This document shows positions 1 to 6,749 of a DNA stretch of 14,403 nt, piece after piece. The notes under the pieces were generated by a model that ran no database searches, was not told the origin of the DNA, and was given only the letters and a program-made list of their open reading frames with translations. Numbering within the stretch: the first letter of the stretch is position 1; each line of letters opens with the position of its first letter. The translations under genes were made by a program, and so were the position numbers. Origin of the DNA: JAVHLK01 sp043806215 (lineage in GTDB: Bacteria > Desulfobacterota > Desulfomonilia > Desulfomonilales > Desulfomonilaceae); NCBI GenBank assembly GCA_043806215.1, contig JAZDHD010000193.1, positions 1 to 14,403 of the forward strand. Direction: 5' to 3'.

Positions 1-1746
1 ACGAAGCGCTCGCTGCGTTACGGTGAACTCGTCGATGCGGCGGCCGGCATGCCGATTCCCGATAACGTCCGACTCAAGAAGCCGAAAGATTTCACCATAA
101 TCGGCAAGCCCATCGGCAGGCTGGACAGTCGGGCGAAGACCATGGGAACCGCGGTGTTCGGCATGGATGTGAAAGTGGAAGGCATGCTCACGGCTGCGGT
201 TGTGCACCCTCCGACGTTGGGAGGCCGATTGAAGTCGTTCGACTCCTCCAGGGCCAAGTCCATGACGGGCATACGGCACATAGTCTCGATTTCATCGGGT
301 GTCGCGGTTGTTGCGGACAAGTTTTGGCAGGCGCGGAAGGCCGTTGAATCGCTCAAGATCGAGTGGGACAAAGGGCCGCTTGCGGATTTGAGTTCAAAGA
401 AGATCAGTGCCCGGTGGAAGGGAATGGCCGGGGAGCCCGGCGAGGAAATCCGGCATGACGGTAACGTGGATGCAGCTTTCAAGAACGCCGCCAAGGTCCT
501 TGAAGCGGTGTACGAACTCCCCTACCAGGCCCATGCCTGTCCCGAACCAATGAACTGCACTGCTCACGTCCGCGAGGATGGATGCGACGTCTGGGTCCCG
601 ACTCAAAATCAGGGCGGCGTCCACGAGATTGCAGCGGCGTTGGCCGGATTGGACTTGGACCGGGTCCGGGTGCACACAACGTTCCTTGGAGGGGGCTTCG
701 GCAGGCGGGGGGACGTGGACTTCGTTATTGAAGCGGTGGAGATCTCCAAGGCGATCAAGAAGCCGGTAAAGGTAGTCTGGACAAGGGAACAGGACGTCCG
801 GAACGACCACTTCCGCCCCGCGGCGTATCAAACCGTCAGAGGCGCCGTGGACTTAAAGGGGGATCTCATGGCATTCGATCATTCTATTGTCTGTCCTTCA
901 TACCTTGATTCCATGATCGACACCTTGGCCCCCGCAATCATGCCGCGATGGTTGCCCCGCCCGCTCAAGAATGCTGCGGCGAGCGTCGCAGCTCCCATCG
1001 TCAAGCGTTCGAGAAGCGGTAAAGCAGCAGCGGGAGGTGCATCGGACATTCCCTACTCCATAAACAACTTCAGGGTACGGTTCATCAAGGATGACCCCGG
1101 GGTTCCCATCGGTGCGTGGAGGTCCGTGGCATACTCAAGGAACGCGTTTGTGGTGGAATCTTTCATGGACGAACTTGCCGTGCTTGCAGGCAAAGACCCG
1201 GTGCAATTCCGGTACGGCTTGCTCGGAAAATCTCCCCGCCATCGGAAAGTGCTCGAGATCGCTGCAAGCAAGGCCGGCTGGGGAACGAGGCTGCCCACAG
1301 GCATTTACCGAGGCGTTGCCCTGCACGATTTTCACGACACCGCAGTGGCAATGGTTGCAGAGGTTTCCGTTGACGACAAGGGATCGGTGAGAGTCCCCCG
1401 GATCGTCTGCGCTGTCGATTGCGGCACCGTAATCAATCCTAAGAACGTCGAGGTGCAGATGGCGAGCGGGGTAGCGTTCGGCCTGACCGCGACGCTGAAG
1501 GGAGCGATTACAATAAAGGACGGGCACGCCGAGCAGAGCAACTTCGATGATTTCCCCCTGCTCACCATTGCCGAGATGCCTGAAGTGGAGGTGCACATCG
1601 TGCCGAGCACTGCACCCCCGACCGGTATCGGAGAGGTGGGTGTTCCTCCCGTTGCCCCGGCCGTAGCCAATGCGGTGTTCGCCGCAACGGGCAAACGGAT
1701 CCGAAAGCTCCCCATCACGGGAAAGGACCTGGTCGGCCGGACCTGA
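1..1746 (+). CDS. Molybdenum hydroxylase large subunit, IorB-like (5' end missing)
   Basis: Molybdopterin-binding large subunit of the xanthine dehydrogenase/aldehyde oxidase family, closest in style to isoquinoline 1-oxidoreductase beta subunits, which hydroxylate N-heterocycles or aldehydes with electrons leaving through a 2Fe-2S small subunit. The frame is open from base 1, so the gene begins outside the window; 581 residues remain, and relatives are roughly 700-780, so about the first quarter is missing. Visible family motifs are PTQNQGG (598-618), the cofactor-binding GGGFGRRGD (688-714), GAWRSVAYSRN (around 1111-1140) and GIGEVGVPPVAPA, whose Glu codon at 1633-1635 matches the catalytic Glu of the family. 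The start of the visible part, RYGELVDAAAG followed by a GKPIGRLD segment, is the usual linker before the first large-subunit domain. No small subunit follows downstream, so it should lie upstream. The substrate cannot be told from sequence. Family assignment is solid, the IorB subtype fairly so. Confidence 0.92.
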   Translation, partial: TKRSLRYGELVDAAAGMPIPDNVRLKKPKDFTIIGKPIGRLDSRAKTMGTAVFGMDVKVEGMLTAAVVHPPTLGGRLKSFDSSRAKSMTGIRHIVSISSGVAVVADKFWQARKAVESLKIEWDKGPLADLSSKKISARWKGMAGEPGEEIRHDGNVDAAFKNAAKVLEAVYELPYQAHACPEPMNCTAHVREDGCDVWVPTQNQGGVHEIAAALAGLDLDRVRVHTTFLGGGFGRRGDVDFVIEAVEISKAIKKPVKVVWTREQDVRNDHFRPAAYQTVRGAVDLKGDLMAFDHSIVCPSYLDSMIDTLAPAIMPRWLPRPLKNAAASVAAPIVKRSRSGKAAAGGASDIPYSINNFRVRFIKDDPGVPIGAWRSVAYSRNAFVVESFMDELAVLAGKDPVQFRYGLLGKSPRHRKVLEIAASKAGWGTRLPTGIYRGVALHDFHDTAVAMVAEVSVDDKGSVRVPRIVCAVDCGTVINPKNVEVQMASGVAFGLTATLKGAITIKDGHAEQSNFDDFPLLTIAEMPEVEVHIVPSTAPPTGIGEVGVPPVAPAVANAVFAATGKRIRKLPITGKDLVGRT

Positions 1747-1824
1747 GTGGGGAAGGCATTCCGGAAGTGTCTCAAGACTGTCGGAGCGAAGTGAATCGTG
1801 CCGTGATGAAGTGGATTCGATTGG

Positions 1825-1858
1825 AAATCCCCCCTGCCCCCCTTTGCCAAAGGGGGAT
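1825..1858. repeat. C-rich hairpin repeat, copy A
   Basis: A stem CCCCCTTT-GCC-AAAGGGGG lies at 1838-1856, preceded by AAATCCCCCCTG. It matches copy B at 2414-2450 closely and belongs to a hairpin type dispersed in many bacterial genomes. It sits about 80 bp after the molybdenum hydroxylase stop codon and could end transcription, but no T-run follows the stem, so I call it a repeat rather than a terminator. Confidence 0.7.
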
Positions 1859-1951
1859 AGGAGCCGGTTCCCACCTTAGAAAACTGAGCATGTCCCATAT
1901 CTTTTTGCTGAACACCGTAGGAATCGCCGGAAAACAGTCGGTCAATTCAAG

Positions 1952-2086
1952 GTAACTTCTCAAAAACCCCGGGCGAATTCCAAGAATTCCCCTCCCCGAC
2001 CCTCCCCGCAAGCAGGGAGGGAGCGCTTCCCCCCGCTTGCGGGGGGATAAGAGGGGGGAAATGGCCCGGACTTATTGAGAAGTTAC
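1952..2086. mobile_element. 135-bp MITE-like element with 23-bp TIRs and 8-bp TSD
   Basis: The left end 1952-1974 and the right end 2064-2086 are inverted repeats matching at 20 of 23 positions, with the outer 12 bases (GTAACTTCTCAA) identical. The element is flanked on both sides by the direct repeat AATTCAAG (1944-1951 and 2087-2094), as expected for an 8-bp target-site duplication. There is no coding sequence inside. The interior is a GC-rich set of smaller hairpins, including CCCCCCGC-TT-GCGGGGGG around 2029-2046 and CCCTCCC...GGGAGGG around 2000-2021. This is the structure of a non-autonomous element moved in trans by an insertion sequence transposase. No transposase is in the window, so the parent family is unknown; 8-bp duplications are made by several IS families. 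Confidence 0.75.
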
Positions 2087-2109
2087 AATTCAAGGTGATG
2101 TCCAGCCGG

Positions 2110-2332
2110 AGCCCCGAAGGGGCTAACCTTTAATAGCCATGGGTTTTCAACCCGTGGAAAACGGCATTACCCAATTTGGGGAACGGCCCTGAAGGGGCCG
2201 ACCAGTAACTCCGTATTCGTTGTCTCGTTGGTGGACCCCTTCGGGGTCCAACTGTCCGTTATTGTGCACCGTTTCCATGGGTTAAAATCCCGCGGGACGC
2301 GGGACTATTCACAGTATGCCCTTTCAGGGCAT
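2110..2332. repeat. Cluster of six short hairpins with trinucleotide loops
   Basis: Six inverted repeats lie within about 220 bp: AGCCCC-GAA-GGGGCT (2110-2124), CCATGGGTT-TTC-AACCCGTGG (2137-2157), CGGCCCT-GAA-GGGGCCG (2184-2200), TGGACCCC-TTC-GGGGTCCA (2232-2250), TCCCGCG-GGA-CGCGGGA (2288-2304) and ATGCCCT-TTC-AGGGCAT (2316-2332). Loops are GAA or its complement TTC in five of six. The first half (GGGGCT, a TAATAGCC spacer, then a CCATGGGTT stem) and the second half (GGACCCC stem, then CCATGGGTTAAAA) look like head-to-head copies of a two-hairpin unit. This resembles REP/BIME-type intergenic repeats. No open reading frame here has coding character. Confidence 0.65.
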
Positions 2333-2413
2333 GCGTCCGGTTGCCGGCGACCGAGGATATGGGTAATGCTCAGCCTCAGAAAAAGGGGGGGTGGGGGGAG
2401 TTATGGATCGGAA

Positions 2414-2450
2414 AAATCCCCCCTAACCCCCCTTTACTAAAGGGGGGAAT
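2414..2450. repeat. C-rich hairpin repeat, copy B
   Basis: This is a second copy of the repeat at 1825-1858, in the same orientation: AAATCCCCCCTA, then a perfect 9-bp stem CCCCCCTTT-ACT-AAAGGGGGG at 2427-2447. A G-rich stretch just upstream (about 2380-2400) and flanking CCTCAGA (around 2374) and TCTGAGG (2450-2456) form an outer inverted repeat, so the unit may be a compound element. Confidence 0.65.
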
Positions 2451-2523
2451 CTGAGGACTCCGACAATTCCAGGTTAAGTTTGCGCCGATGGGGGTTAGGG
2501 GGCATTTGTTGCAACATACCCAA

Positions 2524-2558
2524 TCCCGCGCAGAACGCGGGATGCCACGACTGGCATC
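2524..2558. repeat. Double-hairpin dispersed repeat, copy 1
   Basis: Two abutting inverted repeats share a border: TCCCGCG-CAGAA-CGCGGGA (2524-2542) and GATGCCA-CGAC-TGGCATC (2541-2558). The same two-hairpin arrangement recurs after the 2-oxoacid oxidoreductase beta gene at 9335-9370, where the first hairpin is present as its reverse complement with 18 of 19 bases identical. It is best read as a dispersed REP-like unit. Confidence 0.6.
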
Positions 2559-2623
2559 ACGAACCGACCTTTGAAACAATTTCTTCCGGCCCACCCCACA
2601 AGATTGTTAGCTTCTGCAATGAG

Positions 2624-2639
2624 TGGCAATGTCCTTGCG
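2624..2639 (+). promoter_or_regulatory. Candidate sigma-54 (-24/-12) promoter
   Basis: TGGCAATGTCCTTGCG fits the sigma-54 consensus TGGCAC-N5-TTGC with a single mismatch, and the invariant GG (2625-2626) and GC (2637-2638) are separated by the required 10 bases. It lies about 70-85 bp upstream of the GTG start of the periplasmic adaptor gene. If real, transcription would start near 2650 and need an enhancer-binding activator. A sigma-70-like alternative overlaps it: TAAAAT at 2647-2652 with TGGCAA 17 bases upstream, a weaker -35. Confidence 0.45.
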
Positions 2640-2710
2640 TATTGTGTAAAATCATCATGCCGCCGGTGTGCACGGATGGTTGACGGAGAACACTTTCTCA
2701 GTGAGGACGA

Positions 2711-3904
2711 GTGAAGAAGCTTGTGATACTCACGGCAGTTATTGCCGTCATCGGTGCGTTGTATTGGAAATATGGTGCGTCGAACAAAGAAGAACCCAAT
2801 ACGCAGTACGTTACGGTTCCCGTCAAGCAGGGTCCCCTCAAATCCGAGATCACATGCACCGGGACCTTGAGCCCGCGCGTGGAAGTCCTTGTGGGGAGTC
2901 AAGTTTCCGGTACAATCAAGGAACTCTACGCGGATTTTGAATCCAAGGTGAAGAACGGGCAGGTAATTGCCCTCATAGACCCGGCCAAGTTCCGTGCGAA
3001 GGCCGAGCAGGCCCGGGCGGACCTATCCGCGGCCAAGGCGGCGCAGGCAAAGGCCGAAGTCGCCTTGGCCAACGAGCTCAGAGACCTGAGGCGGAGTGAA
3101 GGCCTGATACGGAAAGATTCCGTCAGCCGCAGTGAGTACGACAAGGCCCAGATGGAAGCCGACGCGGCTCAGGCTCAGGTGGTCTTGGAGCAGGCCAAAG
3201 TGGCGCAAATGGAGGCCAAGCTCAAGGAAGCCGAGCTGGAGTTGCAGTACACGCGCATCGTCGCTCCGGTGGACGGCGTGGTGGTAAGCAGAAGTATGGA
3301 CGTGGGCCAGACGGTAACGGCAAGCTTTCAAACTCCCGTTCTCTTTAAGATAGCCGAAAACCTGAAACGGATGCAGGTCAACACCAATGTTGACGAAGCC
3401 GATGTCGGCCGGGTGAAGGTCGGCCAACAAGCCGAGTTCACGGTTCCGGCTTTTCCCGACAAAAGCTTCAACGCATCGGTCACCCAGATACGCAATGAGC
3501 CGAAAATCGAGCAGAATGTCGTCACTTATAACGTGGTGTTGAACGTGAACAACGACGAGCTTGACCTCAGGCCCGGAATGACCACCAATGTTCAGATACT
3601 CATCACCGAGGTGAAGAAGGCTCTCATTGTTCCCGAGCAAGCCTTCCGCTTTCTTCCTCCTAGAGGCTCGACGCAGGAGAAAGATAGGGAATTGCCTCCA
3701 CTGCAACCGGGTCTCAGGAGAATATGGAAACTTGGGAAGATGAACCGACTCCAGCCGGTCGCCGTAAAGGTCGGGATCTCAGGCGGCGAAGGGATTCAGG
3801 TTTTTTCGGAGGAGCTGAAGCCCGGAGAGCCTTTGGTCGTCGAGGCACTTGCCGAGAAACCCAAGGGGCCGCCGCGCATGGGCGGACTCGGGATGAGGTT
3901 CTAA
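2711..3904 (+). CDS. Periplasmic adaptor of HlyD/MacA type
   Basis: Membrane-fusion (adaptor) protein that would bridge an inner-membrane transporter and an outer-membrane channel in a Gram-negative envelope. The 397-residue product has a membrane anchor at residues 3-20 (KKLVILTAVIAVIGALYW), a first beta/lipoyl half with VSGTIKELYADFESKVKNGQ (65-84), an Ala/Glu/Lys-rich coiled-coil hairpin at about 94-180, a second lipoyl half TRIVAPVDGVVVSRSMDVGQ (181-200), and beta-barrel and membrane-proximal domains after 210, ending in GISGGEGIQVFSEELKPGEPLVVE. This domain order is that of MacA. The start is GTG at 2711, with GAGGA (2703-2707) slightly close as a ribosome binding site. MacA is normally followed by the ABC permease MacB; here an oxidoreductase gene follows after 37 bp, so the transporter partner is not in view. 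Co-transcription with the downstream operon is possible. Confidence 0.9.
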   Translation: MKKLVILTAVIAVIGALYWKYGASNKEEPNTQYVTVPVKQGPLKSEITCTGTLSPRVEVLVGSQVSGTIKELYADFESKVKNGQVIALIDPAKFRAKAEQARADLSAAKAAQAKAEVALANELRDLRRSEGLIRKDSVSRSEYDKAQMEADAAQAQVVLEQAKVAQMEAKLKEAELELQYTRIVAPVDGVVVSRSMDVGQTVTASFQTPVLFKIAENLKRMQVNTNVDEADVGRVKVGQQAEFTVPAFPDKSFNASVTQIRNEPKIEQNVVTYNVVLNVNNDELDLRPGMTTNVQILITEVKKALIVPEQAFRFLPPRGSTQEKDRELPPLQPGLRRIWKLGKMNRLQPVAVKVGISGGEGIQVFSEELKPGEPLVVEALAEKPKGPPRMGGLGMRF

Positions 3905-3941
3905 TAGCGGCTCTAATGGCCGTTTATCAGAGGACTTTCAC

Positions 3942-5732
3942 ATGAACGGAATCCATCACCATCCGTCGATGACCGGCACATTCGGGCAAATTGCGGGGAA
4001 GGACTTCGGGTACTCAACCGATCCGGCGGACTTCGCCTACATGCGCCTTAACGTCCCCTGCCAGAGCGCCTGTCCTGCGTACACCAATATTCCCGCGTAC
4101 ATACGGGCCCTGTACGACGGGGAATACGGCACTTCATACGAGATCAACCGCATGGTCAATGTTCTCCCCGGGGTTTTGGGCCGTATCTGCTCCCGGCCTT
4201 GTGAACGGATGTGCCGGCACGGGGAACCCGAGTTGGGTAAACCTGTGAACATCTGCCACATCAAGCGCGCGGCTTCGGACTTCAAGGCGGCAGGGCACAT
4301 CTACCTGGAGAGGTTCTTTGCCCCACAGGGCAAGCGTGTCTGCATCGTAGGAGCCGGCCCGGCCGGTTTGGCCGCGGCTCACGACCTCACCACCATCGGC
4401 ATCGGAGTCACCATGCTCGAGGCCTTCGACGAACCCGGCGGCATGCTCAGGTACGGAATTCCCGAGTTCAGACTGCCCCGGGAGATCCTTAACGACGAGA
4501 TCCAAAGCATTGTGAGGCTCGGCGTCACCCTGGAGACGGGTGTCCGGGTGGGCAAGGACGTGTCCGTGGAGGATCTCCTGAACAGGTACGACGCGGTATT
4601 GATGGCTGCCGGCTGCTATGTGGCGAAGGAACTGGAGATCCCGGGCGACACGCTTCCCGGCGTCATATCCGGCCTTGACTTCGTCATCGACGTGACCACC
4701 GGCGGTACGCCCGAGATCGGCAAGAACGTCCTGGTGATCGGCGCGGGCTTCACCGCGTTCGACTGCGCTCGAATGGCCTTGAGACTGGGAGCCGACGATG
4801 TGTCCATCTGTATCAGGGCCACGGAGGAAGAACTGAGGGTTACGGAAGACGAAATACTGGAAGCAAAGCGCGAAGGAGTCCAAATCCGAGGGCTGATGGC
4901 TTCCCGGCGTGTCGTCGGCCGGGACGGCGTAGAGGGCGTGGAATTTCTCCGGACCCGGCTCGGCGAACGCCTGCCCAACGGGAGGCGGAAGATCGTTCCC
5001 ATCGAGGGAAGTGAATTCATACTCCCCGCGGATTCGGTGCTCACGGCCGTCGGACAAGGCGCGGAGCCTATCGCCGCCCCGGGGGAGAAAGACCGTAGAG
5101 GCGTCGTCAAGGGCGACCCCTCGACCTTTCTCACTTCAGTGCCGAATCTCTACGTTACCGGCGATTTCATGACCGGTCCCTCCACGGTGATCGAATCCAT
5201 TGCAGGCGGCCGCAGAGCCGCGGAAAGAATCGCGGAGGACTTGACGGGCAAGAAATTCCGCGAATGGGCGGTAAGAATCGAAGAGGCACAAATCACCGAC
5301 AGGAAAAGGGAATGGGATTACATACCAAGATCCGAGATGCCCACGGTGATGCCCGTGCAAGACCGGTTCAAAACGGCCGACCTCGAAGTTGAGAAGGGTT
5401 TTTCGCCTGACCTGAGTCACATCGAGTCCCAACGATGCTACCTCTGTTACCTGCACTACGAGATAGACATCAGCCGATGCATCTACTGCCGCTACTGTAT
5501 CGATGTAGCTCCTCGAGATTGCATCAAGTTGGTCAATGAGGTCGTGACCGACGAAAACGGCGCGGTCACGGGCTTCGTCGAGACGACCAATTGGGAGGAC
5601 GTGAGCGCCGTCGTCATCGACAATTCCCGTTGCATCCGGTGTGGCGAATGCATGAGGGTGTGCCCCGTGGATTGCATCTCCGTGTCCAAAGTCCAACTGG
5701 TGGAACGCATGCTTCAAGAAGGGAGGGACTGA
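3942..5732 (+). CDS. GltD-like Fe-S flavoprotein with C-terminal ferredoxin domain
   Basis: FAD- and NAD(P)-binding electron-transfer subunit of the glutamate synthase small subunit/NfnB type (596 residues), probably linking the 2-oxoacid oxidoreductase encoded downstream to pyridine nucleotide. Residues 30-115 are the N-terminal Fe-S domain, with Cys 40, 44, 83, 87, 91 and 105. FAD is bound around GAGPAGLAAAHDL (137-149) and GGMLRYGIPEFRLPR (166-180), NAD(P) at VLVIGAGF (263-270), and a second FAD contact is NLYVTGD (402-408). Residues 499-580 form a ferredoxin domain: C513, C516, C519, then Ala at 523 where a cluster Cys is expected, and the complete set C564, C567, C570, C574; an extra CYLC pair lies at 499-502. 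The start ATG follows AGAGGA with 7 bases spacing. The stop overlaps the next start (TGATG). In KorAB systems of aromatic degraders an NADPH-linked third subunit plays this role; that parallel is inference. Confidence 0.9.
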   Translation: MNGIHHHPSMTGTFGQIAGKDFGYSTDPADFAYMRLNVPCQSACPAYTNIPAYIRALYDGEYGTSYEINRMVNVLPGVLGRICSRPCERMCRHGEPELGKPVNICHIKRAASDFKAAGHIYLERFFAPQGKRVCIVGAGPAGLAAAHDLTTIGIGVTMLEAFDEPGGMLRYGIPEFRLPREILNDEIQSIVRLGVTLETGVRVGKDVSVEDLLNRYDAVLMAAGCYVAKELEIPGDTLPGVISGLDFVIDVTTGGTPEIGKNVLVIGAGFTAFDCARMALRLGADDVSICIRATEEELRVTEDEILEAKREGVQIRGLMASRRVVGRDGVEGVEFLRTRLGERLPNGRRKIVPIEGSEFILPADSVLTAVGQGAEPIAAPGEKDRRGVVKGDPSTFLTSVPNLYVTGDFMTGPSTVIESIAGGRRAAERIAEDLTGKKFREWAVRIEEAQITDRKREWDYIPRSEMPTVMPVQDRFKTADLEVEKGFSPDLSHIESQRCYLCYLHYEIDISRCIYCRYCIDVAPRDCIKLVNEVVTDENGAVTGFVETTNWEDVSAVVIDNSRCIRCGECMRVCPVDCISVSKVQLVERMLQEGRD

Positions 5733-6748
5733 TGGCTCGAAAGCACTGCGTGATTATCGGCAACGGTCCCGCCGGCAATGCTGCCGCGTTTACGCTGAGA
5801 GAAAAGGATCCGGATGCACGCATCACGGTGATAGGTGAGGAATGCAATCACCGGTACAGGCCGGATCTTCTTCCGGACTATATTGCCGGGACGGTTGCCG
5901 AGGAGGACTTGTTCGTCGGGACCACCGAATCGTACAAACGGCAAGATATTAAGCTCAGGCTTGGGCAACGGGTCGTCAGCGTGGATTTCCGGACCAGGGA
6001 ACTACTGTTGGAACACAACGAGACGATACACTTCACCGGCCTGATTATTGCCTGTGGTGCAAAGCCCCGCATCCCCGAGCCGCTGGAAATCTTCGAGGAT
6101 CTGATGCTCACCCTCAAGACACCGGCCGATGCGAGAGTCTGGATCGAGCGACTCCCCCACGTGAATCACGTACTCATCGTCGGCGGCGATCTCACGTCGT
6201 TGAGTCTCACCAAGGCACTCCTTCATCTTGGCAAGCGGGTTACGTTCCTCCTCGACGGCGGCTCCTTCCGGCCCGTACCGCTCAGCCCGAAAGTGCGTGA
6301 CGAAGTTGCACGGAAACTTACCGCACGAGGAGTGGAGGTCACCGCGTGCAACAAGATCCGGCGTGTAGCCAAGATCTCCGAACACGCCATTGAAGTGGCT
6401 ACGGATTGCAGAACCATGACCGTGGGGATTTTGGGGGCCTTTTTCGGCCTGGTTCCCAACGTGAAGTTTCTGGCCCGCAGCGGCCTGGATATGGAGCGGG
6501 GGGTGCTGGTAAACGAGTATCTCAAAACGGTTTTCGACAATGTCTATGCCGCGGGGGACTGCGCTCAGGTATACCATCCCGGAATCCGCGACTATTGGGT
6601 CTCCATCGGTTGTGCAAATGCCGAGGCCCTGGGCAGGACGGCGGCACTGAATCTTCTGGGAGACATGGTGCCGGTAAACGTTGAGCGTGCGAGCATTCTC
6701 GAAATAGATGGAATCAATGTAAACACGAGCTGGTGGACGGAGTTCTGA
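5732..6748 (+). CDS. FAD-dependent pyridine nucleotide-disulfide-type oxidoreductase
   Basis: A 338-residue flavoprotein of the NirB N-terminal/rubredoxin reductase-like group, without the C-terminal dimerisation domain of larger members. It opens with an FAD Rossmann motif CVIIGNGPAGNAAAFTLRE (6-24), has the LIIACGAKPRIP signature (104-115), a second nucleotide-binding region HVLIVGGDLTSLSLTKALL (146-164), and the FAD-closing motif VYAAGDCAQV (271-280). In the second site the usual GxGxxG/A reads GGDLTS, so NAD(P)H binding may be altered; the protein may exchange electrons with its neighbours instead. The ATG at 5732 overlaps the preceding stop by one base and has GGAGGG (5723-5728) as a ribosome binding site; longer in-frame versions would run into the upstream gene and are not needed. 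The next gene starts one base after its stop. Its role in the complex is inferred from operon position only. Confidence 0.85.
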   Translation: MARKHCVIIGNGPAGNAAAFTLREKDPDARITVIGEECNHRYRPDLLPDYIAGTVAEEDLFVGTTESYKRQDIKLRLGQRVVSVDFRTRELLLEHNETIHFTGLIIACGAKPRIPEPLEIFEDLMLTLKTPADARVWIERLPHVNHVLIVGGDLTSLSLTKALLHLGKRVTFLLDGGSFRPVPLSPKVRDEVARKLTARGVEVTACNKIRRVAKISEHAIEVATDCRTMTVGILGAFFGLVPNVKFLARSGLDMERGVLVNEYLKTVFDNVYAAGDCAQVYHPGIRDYWVSIGCANAEALGRTAALNLLGDMVPVNVERASILEIDGINVNTSWWTEF

Positions 6749-6749
6749 C

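Noticed and set aside
2110..2332. CRISPR array
   Set aside because: The hairpins differ in sequence and there is no constant repeat with regular spacers, and no cas gene is nearby.
2541..2558. Enhancer-binding activator site for the sigma-54 promoter (GATGCCA/TGGCATC)
   Set aside because: The same unit occurs after the operon at 9352-9370 as part of a dispersed repeat, so a repeat is the simpler reading.
5591..5731. Longer start for the second flavoprotein
   Set aside because: The Rossmann motif begins right after ATG 5732, which has a strong ribosome binding site; the extra part is the ferredoxin-domain coding sequence in another frame.
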